Position numbers and translations under genes: made by a program. Shown here piece after piece: positions 8,326 through 17,698 of a stretch of 58,075 nucleotides of DNA. Position 1 is the first letter of the stretch; every line of letters starts with the position of its first letter. This DNA comes from Actinomycetota bacterium (GTDB taxonomy: Bacteria > Actinomycetota > Thermoleophilia > Solirubrobacterales > Solirubrobacteraceae). The notes under the pieces were generated by a model that worked only from the letters and a program-made list of their open reading frames with translations, had not been told where the DNA came from and did no database searches. The stretch lies in NCBI GenBank assembly GCA_005798685.1, contig SYIT01000059.1, positions 1 to 58,075 on the forward strand, given 5' to 3'.

Positions 8326-9903
8326 ATGGGACGAGCAACTAAAGACCGAGTGCTGACCGCGGCGATTGTCGCCGCGGCGCTCTGTGCCCTCGCTCCCGCT
8401 GCCGCTGCCGGCGCAACAAGCCCTGCGAAGCCGGCCGCCGGCAACGTCGGAGCGCGGCAGGTTGCCGTGCTGCGCAACGATGGCCGCCGCGCAAACCTGG
8501 CGCCGCAGCGGCTTGCGCTAAGCGGCCGCCGAGTGAAGATCTATGCCGCGTTCTCGGTTCCTAAGTCTTGGGCGGGGAAGCCGGTGTCACTGGTGCTGAC
8601 AACGCAGAAGAGCGTCCGCGTGACGGTCAGTGCTGTGCGCGCCGGGGCGCTGCGCTCGCTGCGCTGGACCGGCCGCCCGCGTAGCCGTGGTGGCTCGGTC
8701 ACGAGCGATCTTCTTGCCGGCCAAGCGATGTCGGTGACACTGCCGCAGCGGCCAAGCTCCGGCCGACTCGTGCTGGAGATCAGCGCGCGCGGCCGTGCGG
8801 CGATTAGCTCCATCTTGCAGATCACGCCTCGGCGCGACCCGCGGCCCGTAGACGACCCGGCAGACCCAGCAGACCCAGCAGACCCCGCAGACCCAGCAGA
8901 CCCCGCAGACCCCGCAGACCCGGCAGACCCAGCAGACCCGGCAGACCCAGCAGACCCCGCAGACCCAGCCGACCCAGCAGACCCAGCAGACCCCGCAGAC
9001 CCAGCAGACCCAGCAGACCCCGCAGACCCCGCAGACCCAGCAGACCCCGCAGACCCCGCAGACCCAGCAGACCCAGCAGACCCGGCGTCACCATTCGCAG
9101 AGCTCGCGCCGCAGCTGATCGGCGCGCCGAGCGCAGGCGCGGCGGCGTTGACGGAGGCCTCGGGGCTGGCCGAGAGCGCGATCAACCCAGGTGTCTACTG
9201 GACTCACAACGACAGCGGCGACCGCGCCCGCCTGTTTGCGATCGACGCGGCGAGCGGCGCACTCCGTGCGACCTTCGAACTTCCCTCGGTAAGTGCAACC
9301 GATTGGGAGGATCTGGCGATCGCTCCTGACGCAGACGGCAACGACGCCTTTTACATCGCCGACACCGGCGACAACAGAGCTGCGCGCAGCTCGGTCAAGA
9401 TTTACCGCGTCGCCGAGCCAAGCATTCCGGCCGCCGGCGGCACGGCGGTGACTATTAACGCGGGCGCCGTTAGCTCGCAGCGGCTGACCTACCCGGGTGG
9501 CCCCCGCGACGCCGAATCTCTGGCCGTCGGCTCCGACGGCGCGCTGACAGTAATCTCCAAGCGCGAGGCGCAGGTAGGCGTTTATCGACTGACCGATCCG
9601 CAGTTCGCCGGTGGTAGCTCACAGCTCAGCTTCGCTGGGCAGCTCCCCTTGACGTGGGTCGTCGGCGCGTCAGCATCTCCGGACGGCTCGTTCGTGCTGG
9701 TGAAGACGCCAAGCGCAGTGCGCGGCTACGCGATCGCTAGCGATGAGAGCGTCGCCGACGCCTTGGTGCGTGGCGGCGCCGGCGTCAACCTTCCCTACAA
9801 CGCCGAGCCTCAAGGTGAAGCGGTTGCCGCTTCGATCAGCGGCCGAGGCCACGCAACACTCTCCGAGGGAATCTCGCAGCCGCTACAGCAGTGGCTTTGG
9901 TAG
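8326..9903 (+). CDS. Secreted protein with DPA-repeat linker and propeller-like C-terminal domain
   Basis: The 525-residue product starts with a signal peptide (about 1-28, Ala-rich). A beta-rich N-terminal domain follows to about residue 170, then exactly 26 tandem Asp-Pro-Ala units (177-254), then a C-terminal domain of about 270 residues with repeated blades of the type WTHNDSGDRARLFAID and FYIADTGDNRAARSSVKIYR, which suggests a beta-propeller related to SMP-30/esterase-like or phytase-like proteins. No catalytic site could be assigned. The Pro-rich repeat probably forms a stiff, acidic spacer that holds the propeller away from the cell. Confidence 0.75.
   Translation: MGRATKDRVLTAAIVAAALCALAPAAAAGATSPAKPAAGNVGARQVAVLRNDGRRANLAPQRLALSGRRVKIYAAFSVPKSWAGKPVSLVLTTQKSVRVTVSAVRAGALRSLRWTGRPRSRGGSVTSDLLAGQAMSVTLPQRPSSGRLVLEISARGRAAISSILQITPRRDPRPVDDPADPADPADPADPADPADPADPADPADPADPADPADPADPADPADPADPADPADPADPADPADPADPADPADPADPASPFAELAPQLIGAPSAGAAALTEASGLAESAINPGVYWTHNDSGDRARLFAIDAASGALRATFELPSVSATDWEDLAIAPDADGNDAFYIADTGDNRAARSSVKIYRVAEPSIPAAGGTAVTINAGAVSSQRLTYPGGPRDAESLAVGSDGALTVISKREAQVGVYRLTDPQFAGGSSQLSFAGQLPLTWVVGASASPDGSFVLVKTPSAVRGYAIASDESVADALVRGGAGVNLPYNAEPQGEAVAASISGRGHATLSEGISQPLQQWLW
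8854..9087 (+). repeat. 26 tandem 9-bp units encoding Asp-Pro-Ala
   Basis: The unit is GACCCNGCA. Asp is always GAC and Ala is almost always GCA, although GCG and GCC dominate elsewhere; only the third base of the Pro codon varies (A, C or G). This uniformity points to recent expansion by slippage or unequal exchange within the reading frame. Every indel of whole units keeps the frame open, so length should vary between strains. Confidence 0.95.
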
Positions 9904-9913
9904 GGGAAGCGCT

Positions 9914-10900
9914 CTAGGCGACGTCGAGAACTACTTTGCCGGTGGCGCCACGGCTGTCGATCAGCTCCAGGGCAGCGGCGGCGTCCTCCAGCGCGAAATG
10001 GGCACCAACAGGCGGCTGCACGAACCCCTTCTCGATCAGCTCGGCAACTGCATCGCCGGTAGCTTTTACCAGCGCCGGGTTGCCGAGAACCGAAGCTCCC
10101 CAGCCGGCGCCGATCACGGAGGTGTTGTTAAGCAGCAGCCGGTTGACTTTCACCTCGGGAATCGATCCGCCGGTGAAGCCGACGACGACCACGCGGCCGT
10201 TTTCCTTCAATGAACGGAGACTGTCGGTGAAGCGGTCACCGCCGACCGGGTCGAGCACCATGTCGGCGCCCCCGAGCGCCACCACCTCGTCCTTCCAGTC
10301 GCCGTCGGAGCGAACCACCTCGTCGGCGCCTGCCTCGCGCGCGACCGACTCCTTCTCGTCGCTTGAGACAACGGCGATCGTGCGCGCGCCTAGCCCCTTG
10401 GCGACCTGGATCGAGGCCGTGCCGACGCCACCAGCGGCGCCATGGACGAGCACCGTCTCGCCGGCGCGCAGTTGGCCGCGGTGAACCATTGAGAAGTGGG
10501 CGGTGTGGTAGTTGAGCACGAGCGCGGCGCCTTGACCGTCGTCGAGCGAATCGGGCAGCGCGAAGGTGAAGTGGACCGGAGCCACGGCAACCTCGGCAAA
10601 TCCCCCGAGCATGCAGAAGGCGGCAACGCGCTGGCCCGGCTCGAAACCTGAAGCGGCCGAAGCGCTACGGACGACTCCCGCAACCTCACTGCCGGGAACG
10701 AAGGGCAGATCAGGCTTAATCTGATACTCGCCACGCGTCTGCAATAGCTCGGGAAAGGCGACCCCGGCTGCGGTGACGTCAACGACGACGCCCTCTCCCG
10801 GCGTCATCGGGTGGCCGGCGGAAGCGTCCGGCTCAGCAATCTCAACCAGCTTCAGTGCGCTCGCCGGGCCTGTCAGTTCGGTGATCTGGATAGCTCGCAT
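9914..10900 (-). CDS. Zinc-independent NADPH:quinone oxidoreductase-family dehydrogenase
   Basis: The protein (about 328 residues from ATG 10900; a TTG at 10912 is also open) is a medium-chain dehydrogenase of the quinone oxidoreductase branch. It has the GroES-like N-terminal fold with PFVPGSEVAGVV and a Rossmann motif VLVHGAAGGVGTASIQVAK. The Cys/His zinc ligands of alcohol dehydrogenases are absent. It probably reduces quinones or enoyl substrates with NADPH. It converges on the DPA-repeat gene and diverges from the MMPL transporter gene. Confidence 0.88.
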   Translation of the reverse strand: MRAIQITELTGPASALKLVEIAEPDASAGHPMTPGEGVVVDVTAAGVAFPELLQTRGEYQIKPDLPFVPGSEVAGVVRSASAASGFEPGQRVAAFCMLGGFAEVAVAPVHFTFALPDSLDDGQGAALVLNYHTAHFSMVHRGQLRAGETVLVHGAAGGVGTASIQVAKGLGARTIAVVSSDEKESVAREAGADEVVRSDGDWKDEVVALGGADMVLDPVGGDRFTDSLRSLKENGRVVVVGFTGGSIPEVKVNRLLLNNTSVIGAGWGASVLGNPALVKATGDAVAELIEKGFVQPPVGAHFALEDAAAALELIDSRGATGKVVLDVA

Positions 10901-10966
10901 AAGGCCGCTCAACCTAACAGACCAACGCCCGCGGGCGAGCTTGGAGGATCAAGGCAAGCCATCCAG

Positions 10967-10978
10967 TATAAAAGCTTA
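10967..10978 (+). promoter_or_regulatory. Possible -10 element for a leaderless MMPL transcript
   Basis: TATAAA at 10967-10972 ends 5 bases before the ATG at 10978, and no ribosome site lies at a normal distance. A start of transcription at or next to the ATG would give a leaderless mRNA, which is common in actinobacteria. A -35-like TTGGAG lies 20 bases further up. The evidence is positional only. Confidence 0.3.
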
Positions 10979-13212
10979 TGACTTTGGTTCTCTACCGGCT
11001 CGGAAGATGCTGCGCTCGCCACCACTGGATTGTGATCGTCTTCTGGCTGGTGGTCGTCGTCGCGCTCGCAGGCTGGGTCAAGAGCAGCGGCGGAATGGTC
11101 TCCGCCAACTCGGTCAATCTGCCCAACACACCAAGTCAGAAGGCAACCGATCTACTGACCGCAAAAGTCCCGGCGCTGCTCAAGCCGACCAGCTCAATCG
11201 TTGTCCGTTCGGCCAACAAGGGCCCGTTGACCAGTCCGGCGAACAGCGCCGCGATCGCTTCAGCGGTAGAAGCCGCAAAGAAGTCACCTGAGGTCGAGAC
11301 TGTCGTCAGCCCGCTCCCATCGACCCCCGCCTCGCAGGCCGCCGGCGCGCTCGTTAGCGCCGATCAGAAAACGGCGCTAATACAGGTCACGCTGACGCCG
11401 GAGTTCGCGATTCCAACTGCGGTCGAAGCGAACAACCTCGTAAAGCGGATCGAAAAGCCGCTCGGTGCAGCGGGGCTCGAGAGCGCCGCCGACGGCAGCC
11501 TTGGCGCGGTAGCGGTAGACCCCAACGCCGCCTACCTCTCGTTCGCGATTGGGATCGCCGCAGCGCTAATCGTGCTGCTGCTGACCTTTGGCTCGGCCGT
11601 AACGATGCTGCTGCCGATCATTACTGCGATCTTCGGCGTCGTGATCGGCACGATGGTGATCACGCTTCTGTCGCACATCAGCAGCGTCCCTTCTTCGGTC
11701 GGCGCGCTCGGCGGCATGATCGGGCTTGGCGTCGGGATTGACTACTCGCTCTTCGTCCTCTCCAGACACCGTGAACAGCTCGCCGAAGGGATGGAGATAA
11801 CGGAGTCGATCGGCCGCTCTGTTGCGACCTCCGGCGGCGCCGTGCTTTTCGCTGGAACGACCGTCGTGATCGCGCTCTGCTCGCTGGCAATTGCCGGCAT
11901 CCCGATCGTCGCCCAGCTCGGCTACCTCTCGGCGATCTTCGTCGTCACCGCGATCCTCTCGGCACTGACGCTGCTGCCGGCGGTGCTCGGTCTGCTTGGC
12001 AGGCGCTATGACGCGCTGCGACTGCCGTGGCTGCATGGCCGCACCTCGAAAGCGGTCGATCATGACAAGGGCGGCTGGGCGCGCTGGGCGGGCGGCATCG
12101 CGCGCCACCCATGGCCGCCACTGATCGCCGCGATCGCAATCTTGGCCGTCATCGCCGTGCCCACGACGAAGATGATCTTCGGCCAGATCGACACCGCTGC
12201 CGGCGCGAAGGATTCACAGGCAACGAAGGCTTACAACCTCAATTCGGCCGGATTTGGAGAAGGCAGCAATGGCCCGATCCTGATCGTCGTCAAGCTCAAA
12301 GAGGACGGCAGCGACGCTGCGGCGCTAGCGAAGCTTGAGAAGGCGATCGCAGCAGACCCGGACGTGCTGGCTCCCCCGGCGCCGCCGCTCTACAGCGCCG
12401 ACCGCTCGACCGCAGTTGTAACTGTGATCCCGAAATCGGCGCCTCCCTCGGACGCGACCCAGGCGCTCGTTGACAGGCTCCGCGTGCTGGCACCCGAAGA
12501 CCTCGCCGCCACCGGCCAAGTCCCTTACGTCGGTGGGCAGACAGCCGCCTTCATCGACATCGCAGAGGAGATCAAGAAGAAGCTGCCGCTCTCGATCCTG
12601 ATCGTCGTCGCGCTCAGCTTCCTGCTGCTGATGGTTGCCTTCCGATCGGTTCTGGTTCCACTGCAGGCGGCGTTCATGAACCTGCTTGGCGTAGCCGCCG
12701 CCTACGGGATGCTGGTCGCCGTCTTCCAGTGGGGCTGGGGAACCGGGCTGATTGGGCTCGACGGCTCGGTGCCGATCGTCTCGTTCGTGCCGCTGATGAT
12801 GTTCGCAATCCTCTTCGGCCTCTCGATGGATTACGAGGTCTTCCTCGTAACCCACATTCAGGAGGAGCACGAAAACGGGGCCGACAACGAAACAGCCGTG
12901 GTGCGCGGCCTCTCACGCAGCGCCCGAGTGATCACCTCGGCGGCGCTGATCATGGTCTGCGTCTTCCTTGGCTTCGTCACCGACCCCGACCCAACGACCA
13001 AGCAGTTTGGCCTTGGCTTAGCCTTTGCGGTCGCGATCGACGCGACGATTGTGCGCTGCGTGCTTGTGCCGGCGCTGATGGTGATCGTCGGCAAGCGAAA
13101 CTGGTGGCTGCCGAGCTGGCTCGCGAAGATCCTGCCGAAGGGCAGCGTTGAGGGAACCGGCTTCTTCCGCGAGCTGGACGCCAAGCAGAAGGCGCAAGGC
13201 CAGCAAACCTAG
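10978..13212 (+). CDS. MMPL/RND-family membrane transporter
   Basis: This 744-residue protein has the MMPL layout: one N-terminal helix, a periplasmic loop of about 150 residues, a helix bundle, a second loop and a second bundle. The conserved Asp-Tyr pairs that relay protons in MmpL transporters are present in both halves as GIDYSLFVLSRHREQ and SMDYEVFLVTHIQEEH. The family exports lipids, glycolipids or drugs across the inner membrane. The last 4 bases overlap the converging antiporter gene. The substrate cannot be assigned. Confidence 0.9.
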   Translation: MTLVLYRLGRCCARHHWIVIVFWLVVVVALAGWVKSSGGMVSANSVNLPNTPSQKATDLLTAKVPALLKPTSSIVVRSANKGPLTSPANSAAIASAVEAAKKSPEVETVVSPLPSTPASQAAGALVSADQKTALIQVTLTPEFAIPTAVEANNLVKRIEKPLGAAGLESAADGSLGAVAVDPNAAYLSFAIGIAAALIVLLLTFGSAVTMLLPIITAIFGVVIGTMVITLLSHISSVPSSVGALGGMIGLGVGIDYSLFVLSRHREQLAEGMEITESIGRSVATSGGAVLFAGTTVVIALCSLAIAGIPIVAQLGYLSAIFVVTAILSALTLLPAVLGLLGRRYDALRLPWLHGRTSKAVDHDKGGWARWAGGIARHPWPPLIAAIAILAVIAVPTTKMIFGQIDTAAGAKDSQATKAYNLNSAGFGEGSNGPILIVVKLKEDGSDAAALAKLEKAIAADPDVLAPPAPPLYSADRSTAVVTVIPKSAPPSDATQALVDRLRVLAPEDLAATGQVPYVGGQTAAFIDIAEEIKKKLPLSILIVVALSFLLLMVAFRSVLVPLQAAFMNLLGVAAAYGMLVAVFQWGWGTGLIGLDGSVPIVSFVPLMMFAILFGLSMDYEVFLVTHIQEEHENGADNETAVVRGLSRSARVITSAALIMVCVFLGFVTDPDPTTKQFGLGLAFAVAIDATIVRCVLVPALMVIVGKRNWWLPSWLAKILPKGSVEGTGFFRELDAKQKAQGQQT

Positions 13213-14474
13213 GCTGGCAGCAGCTCATCATCGAAGCCCTCGGCCTCTCGTTCGAGCTCGATGTCAGGATCGACGTCGCCTGCAACACGGCCGGAGCGCA
13301 GGCGCATCGCGATCAGCGGGAAGAAGAGCGTTGAGAGGATCGCCGCACCAACCAGCGCCGCTGAGCTTGAAGCCTTCATCTCACCAGCCTCGACGGCAAC
13401 CGTCGTGATCGCCACGACGAGCGGCAGCTGCGTTGCTGAATAGAACGCGAGCGCAAAGCGGTCGCGAAGCTCAAGCACGCCCCGATAGAGCAGGATCGCG
13501 GGGACTCCGCGCACGACTAAGAAGAGGGCGACGAAAAGCGGCAGTTTGAGCAGCCCTTCGGTGCTCCCGATCAGCGAGTCAAGGTCGAAGTTCAGCCCGC
13601 TGTAGATAAAAAAGAAGGGGATCAGGAAGCCGTAACCGATGCCAACTAGTTTCGATTCAAGCACCGCTACTTCGCGCCCCCGAACGGCAAGACGAACAAT
13701 CATCCCCGCCGCGAACCCCCCGAGCAGCAGCTCGAGCCCAAGCCCCGAAGCAAAGAAGACGAGCACGAAGATCATCACTACGGCCACACGAACCGCTAGC
13801 TGGCTGCTGGACTCGAGTGTGCTCTCGAGCGCGCCCCAAGAGCGTGGAACCAGGCGTACCGTGGCGAATGCTGCGATCACGGCAATCACGATGAAGCCAA
13901 TCAGGATCTCGAAATTCTTCGCAGTCGTCGTCGTCAAGACGAGCGTAAGCAGCAGAATCGGCCCGAATTCGCCGATCGCGCCGGCACCAAGGAGGTAGGT
14001 GCCAAAGCGCGTTCGCATTTCGCCAGCGTCGCTGATGATCGGAACTAGCGTGCCGATCGCCGTCGTCGCCATCGCCGAGCCGACGTAAAGCAGTGACAGC
14101 ACAACGCCAGCCCAAGCCAAGATCCCGCCAAGGCCGTAGGCAAGAACAAGTGAGAGAATCCAGCCAGCGAGCGCGAGGTTGAGCGCCTTTCCGCGGATCC
14201 TTTGAAAGTCAATCTCGTAGCCAGCGAAGAAGAACAGCATGCCAAGGCCGAGGTTGGCAAAGAACTGAATGAAGGCATTTGGCGAAGCGATCCCCAATAC
14301 CTGTGGTCCGATCAGGATGCCGAGCAGGAGCTCCAGAACGACAACCGGGATCGCCACTCGCGGCCCAATCAGCGCGACTACGAGCGCCGCCAATGCGGCG
14401 GCGCCCACGATCACAAGAAATGATGTCTCGTCGACTTGGAGGCCGGACGAGGTAACTGCAGTGATGAATGTCAT
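13209..14474 (-). CDS. Cation:proton antiporter, CPA2 (KefB/NapA-like) family
   Basis: The 421-residue protein has about 12 hydrophobic helices and the motifs of the Na+/H+ exchanger domain, including LELLLGILIGPQVLG near the N-terminus and FFFAGYEIDFQRIRGKA. It should exchange K+ or Na+ for protons across the membrane. Only a short acidic tail follows the helices, so there is no RCK (KTN) regulatory domain as in full KefB. Its stop overlaps the MMPL stop by 4 bases. Confidence 0.87.
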   Translation of the reverse strand: MTFITAVTSSGLQVDETSFLVIVGAAALAALVVALIGPRVAIPVVVLELLLGILIGPQVLGIASPNAFIQFFANLGLGMLFFFAGYEIDFQRIRGKALNLALAGWILSLVLAYGLGGILAWAGVVLSLLYVGSAMATTAIGTLVPIISDAGEMRTRFGTYLLGAGAIGEFGPILLLTLVLTTTTAKNFEILIGFIVIAVIAAFATVRLVPRSWGALESTLESSSQLAVRVAVVMIFVLVFFASGLGLELLLGGFAAGMIVRLAVRGREVAVLESKLVGIGYGFLIPFFFIYSGLNFDLDSLIGSTEGLLKLPLFVALFLVVRGVPAILLYRGVLELRDRFALAFYSATQLPLVVAITTVAVEAGEMKASSSAALVGAAILSTLFFPLIAMRLRSGRVAGDVDPDIELEREAEGFDDELLPA

Positions 14475-14515
14475 CGGCGGCCGCGGGGCCTAACCGGTGG
14501 CGAGATCAGCTCACC

Positions 14516-14902
14516 CTAGTTTGTCGCCGCCTGACCAACCGCTTCGCCTTCGGCTGTGGAGAGCGTGCTCAGCACCGTCTGGAATGCCGAATCTTCGGCG
14601 GGTGCAAGCTCATCGGAGCTGTTGACTTCCATCTGAACGTCAAGTGACTTACCACTCAGATTGCCTTTCACCGTGCAGGTGAAGGGCGTTTCTTTCTCAA
14701 CGTTGCTCGGGCACTTGAGGTCAACGCCCGCGTCGGTGGCCGCTGAACCGGTGAAGCCAGCATCGCTCAGCTGGGACTGGACCTGCGAGTTGACATCTTT
14801 ATTGAAGGTGCTAACTGCGTCGGTTGGGTCGTATCCGCCGCAGGCGGCAAGCGCGACGGTTGCTGCTGCTGCTGCGAATCCTGCTGCGAGCTGCTTAGCC
14901 AT
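14516..14902 (-). CDS. DUF4333-type secreted lipoprotein
   Basis: Starting at the ATG at 14902, the 128-residue product has a lipoprotein signal peptide with lipobox LAAC (MAKQLAAGFAAAAATVALAA then CGGYDP). The mature part has paired cysteines in DLKCPSNV and FTCTVKG, the pattern of the DUF4333 domain of actinobacterial exported proteins. Function is unknown; the fold resembles small periplasmic ligand-binding domains. The frame is open to 14968, but that stretch does not look like a signal sequence. Confidence 0.78.
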   Translation of the reverse strand: MAKQLAAGFAAAAATVALAACGGYDPTDAVSTFNKDVNSQVQSQLSDAGFTGSAATDAGVDLKCPSNVEKETPFTCTVKGNLSGKSLDVQMEVNSSDELAPAEDSAFQTVLSTLSTAEGEAVGQAATN

Positions 14903-14983
14903 AGAGCGTTCCTTTACGTGAGCTGTTAATGGAGCGGCAAGGGTTTCACAGCCGTCCGGCAATGTCAAAGCGGCTTCGCGCCG

Positions 14984-15886
14984 CTAGAGATCTTGATCCG
15001 CTTGCGGCCGCGTCGCGATATCAACCTCTAAATCGTCGATCGCCTCGCGCAGCGCCTCTATGTGAGCGAGCACCTTCGGATCTGAGATCAGGATGCCGTC
15101 GTCGGCCAGCGCCGACGCTCGCTGCCGCGCATTCTCAGCTTTGTGGGCGGTGTCGAGGCTGTTGAGGACGACGCCGATCACCATGTTGAAGACGATGAAG
15201 GTGGCGATCAGAACAAAGCTGATGAAGTAGAGCGCCACCCAAGGGCTGAGGTCCAGCAGTGGGTACATGATGTCCGGCCATCCCTCGAGCGTCAGCACGG
15301 TGAAGAGCGTCAGCATCGAGCGGCCGATGTTGTTCCAGTACTCCGGCGCGGCATTGTGAAAGAACGACCAGCCGGCCATCCCGTAGAGGAAGAGCAGAAC
15401 TATCGTCAGCACGAGCAGCCCGCTGAGCGGCCGCAGCGCCGTCATTAGGCCACGGGCGAGGATCTGCAGGTCAGGCAGATAGCGCAGGATGCGGGCGATC
15501 CGCAGCACCCTCAGCACCCGCAGGATCGCCGTCTCGTTGGAAAGGCCCGGGATCAGAACGCTGCCAATGACGACGAGGTCGAAGATGTTCCAGCCCGACT
15601 TGAAGAAATCGGCCGGGTCGCGGCCGTAAGAGATGATGCGGATCACCAGCTCGACCACGTAGATCGCGAGGCAGATCTTGTCGATCAGCGCGAGCGTCGG
15701 GCCGAGTGATTGTTCGACGCTGCCGAAGGTGAACATCCCGAGCGAAATCGCGTTGACGATGATCACGCCAACAATGAAGAACTGAAACCGCTCGCTGTCG
15801 ATGATCAAGCGGCAGCGGCTGACGATCGCGCCCGCCGGGCGCGCTCCATCTTTAGCCTGAGCGTTTACCACTGGCGGGGCGGTCAT
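14984..15886 (-). CDS. Voltage-gated cation channel, NaChBac-like single-domain
   Basis: The 300-residue protein has the full six-helix voltage-gated plan. S4 holds five arginines at three-residue spacing (R123, R126, R129, R132, R135). The pore loop reads TLEGWPD (199-205) where NaChBac has TLESWAS, keeping the key Glu but with Gly for Ser and Pro after Trp. The S6 helix is followed by an acidic, coiled-coil-like tail (about 265-300), as in tetrameric bacterial Nav channels. It should conduct Na+, possibly with altered Na+/Ca2+ selectivity. No partner gene is nearby. Confidence 0.88.
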   Translation of the reverse strand: MTAPPVVNAQAKDGARPAGAIVSRCRLIIDSERFQFFIVGVIIVNAISLGMFTFGSVEQSLGPTLALIDKICLAIYVVELVIRIISYGRDPADFFKSGWNIFDLVVIGSVLIPGLSNETAILRVLRVLRIARILRYLPDLQILARGLMTALRPLSGLLVLTIVLLFLYGMAGWSFFHNAAPEYWNNIGRSMLTLFTVLTLEGWPDIMYPLLDLSPWVALYFISFVLIATFIVFNMVIGVVLNSLDTAHKAENARQRASALADDGILISDPKVLAHIEALREAIDDLEVDIATRPQADQDL

Positions 15887-15933
15887 CTAGCGCTTCAGTA
15901 AAGCACTAGGCCCCACCAGAGCGCTCCAGCAGA

Positions 15934-17532
15934 CTATTTTCCGCTCAGTCGGTTGTTGCGCAGGATTGTCTCGACGATCGCGCTTGGGTCGAGCTTTCGT
16001 TTGCCGGCGGCTACCGCCGACATGTCAAGGCCCGCGGGGGCGGTGAAGAGGCAGGTCGTTCGTCGCGGACCCATCTTCAGCGTCAGCAGGTATTCGCGCA
16101 GCGGATCGTCGACGCAGTCGGACTCAGTCCGAAGGAAATTGACGTGATTGCCGCCCAGCTGGGTGACCGCGAAGGCGCTCGGGAACGTCCTAATCATCGC
16201 CCGGCCCCAGACCAGCGGCGTGGCGGGATCGGCGCTCGAGTTGGAGATCGCCAGCTTGAGGTTCCTGATGCGGGCGAGACTGGCCCTAGATGCGAGCCTC
16301 GGGATAGGATCGGGCCGGAAGCTGAAGCCGACACAGGCGTTTACGGTTGGAGTGACCAGACGCCCCCCGAAGACCGGAGCCCGCGATACGACTTTGCGAA
16401 CGATCTGCGCGCGCTGGCGGGCTCCCGGATGGCCAGCGTAATCTAAGCAGTTGATCGCGTAGTTTTCGTTGCCGCCTTTCCCTCCGGCGCCTTCGGGCTC
16501 TGCGCCAAGGAGGGTGCGCAGCGCCGCGCGGGCCTGATCGCCGCCGGCGCCGACGATGCGGGCCTCGGCTACCAGCTTGGCCACCGGGATGATCTGCGGC
16601 CAATTACGTTGCGAGTTTACGAGCGGATAAGCGAGCGTAGTAAGCCAGTTGTTTGCGCTCACCCAGGCGCTATTTCCGGCTGTTCCGATGTCCAGCGGAG
16701 AGGCGAGGAGGCTATTGCGGGTGGAGATGACCGCTGCGTAGGAGGCAGGGCTGACCGAACGGATGAAGCGCAGCGTCTCGTCGACAGCTCTATCGGTGCC
16801 CCACTCCTGATAACTGGCCCAGGTGAGGTTCGGCGCGACCGTTCCATCGAGCAGTATTGCCCGCACCCTTCGCGGATAGCGGTAGGCGTAAACGCTGCCG
16901 ATCGTCGCTCCATAGCTCATCCCCCAGAAGGTCAGCTTTGAATCAGCGACCGCGGCCCGCATTGCGTCGAGATCGCGGATCACATTGTTGGTGCCAACGT
17001 GGGCGATGAAGTCGGCGCTCTTCCTCTGGCAGGCCCGGTTTGCCGCGCCGGTTATGCGCGCCTGCTGTACGGAGAGCCTGACCCAGTTGACCCTGAGGGT
17101 GTTGGGAGGGGCGACGGCCCCAGCCGCTTTGCAGTCGAAGGCCGGGCGGGTTTCGCCGACCCCGCGCGGGTCGAAGCCGACAAGGTCAAACGATTCCCGC
17201 AGCGATTGCGAGTTAGCCGGGATATCCCAGCTGGTTCGCCCTACCTCCCCTGGGCCGCCAGGGTTGGTGAAGAGCGTGCCGGTCTTCGTGCCCGCCGCCG
17301 GAAGCTTCTGTAGCGCCAGCGTGAACTGCTTGCCGTTTGGCTTGCCGTAGTCGTAAGGAACCTTGAACGTCCCGCACTGAAGCGTCGGAAAGTCCTCGAG
17401 CGGGCAGGCAGTCCAGCTGATCTGCGCGGCTTGGGCGCTTGCCCCGGAAACGGGACCGAAAGCGGCCACAAACGCAGCGACGAACAGGAACGAGGAAAGT
17501 TTCTTAAACGAGATGATCGCGCCACTGTACAT
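15934..17532 (-). CDS. Secreted alpha/beta-hydrolase, tripeptidyl-aminopeptidase (TAP)-like
   Basis: The start taken is the ATG at 17532, giving 532 residues with a signal peptide (about 1-34, ending GASAQA). The open frame to 17622 runs through the tRNA-Thr gene and is an artefact. Catalytic motifs are the nucleophile elbow GMSYGATIG, an Asp in SSADPATPLVWG and a His in LGGNHVNFL; an oxyanion-type TNPGGPG lies upstream. The C-terminal TAP-like domain is complete. The family removes peptides from N-termini or hydrolyses esters outside the cell. Confidence 0.86.
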   Translation of the reverse strand: MYSGAIISFKKLSSFLFVAAFVAAFGPVSGASAQAAQISWTACPLEDFPTLQCGTFKVPYDYGKPNGKQFTLALQKLPAAGTKTGTLFTNPGGPGEVGRTSWDIPANSQSLRESFDLVGFDPRGVGETRPAFDCKAAGAVAPPNTLRVNWVRLSVQQARITGAANRACQRKSADFIAHVGTNNVIRDLDAMRAAVADSKLTFWGMSYGATIGSVYAYRYPRRVRAILLDGTVAPNLTWASYQEWGTDRAVDETLRFIRSVSPASYAAVISTRNSLLASPLDIGTAGNSAWVSANNWLTTLAYPLVNSQRNWPQIIPVAKLVAEARIVGAGGDQARAALRTLLGAEPEGAGGKGGNENYAINCLDYAGHPGARQRAQIVRKVVSRAPVFGGRLVTPTVNACVGFSFRPDPIPRLASRASLARIRNLKLAISNSSADPATPLVWGRAMIRTFPSAFAVTQLGGNHVNFLRTESDCVDDPLREYLLTLKMGPRRTTCLFTAPAGLDMSAVAAGKRKLDPSAIVETILRNNRLSGK

Positions 17533-17564
17533 ACCCGAGCCATTAGCTGCGACGGCTCGACGCA

Positions 17565-17637
<73 letters not shown>

Positions 17638-17659
17638 GCAGGCTCGGAGGATAGCCTGC
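17638..17659. other. Perfect 7-bp hairpin abutting the tRNA-Thr 5' end
   Basis: GCAGGCT and AGCCTGC form a perfect inverted repeat around an 8-base loop, immediately next to the first base of tRNA-Thr and 39 bases below the stop of the glycoside hydrolase gene. It lacks a T-run. It may end the hydrolase transcript or guide 5' processing of the tRNA. Confidence 0.4.
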
Positions 17660-17698
17660 GAGCGCCGCAGCCCATGCCGCGCTTAGCGCCGCTATGCG

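Noticed and set aside
8854-9087. Tandem repeats considered as a CRISPR array
   Set aside because: Units are 9 bases, contiguous and in frame, with no spacers and no cas genes.
8541-9185. Minus-strand frames with collagen-like Gly-x-x repeats opposite the DPA repeat
   Set aside because: They are the complement of the 9-base repeat read in other frames. The plus-strand frame has a signal peptide and folded domains, so the collagen-like frames are artefacts.
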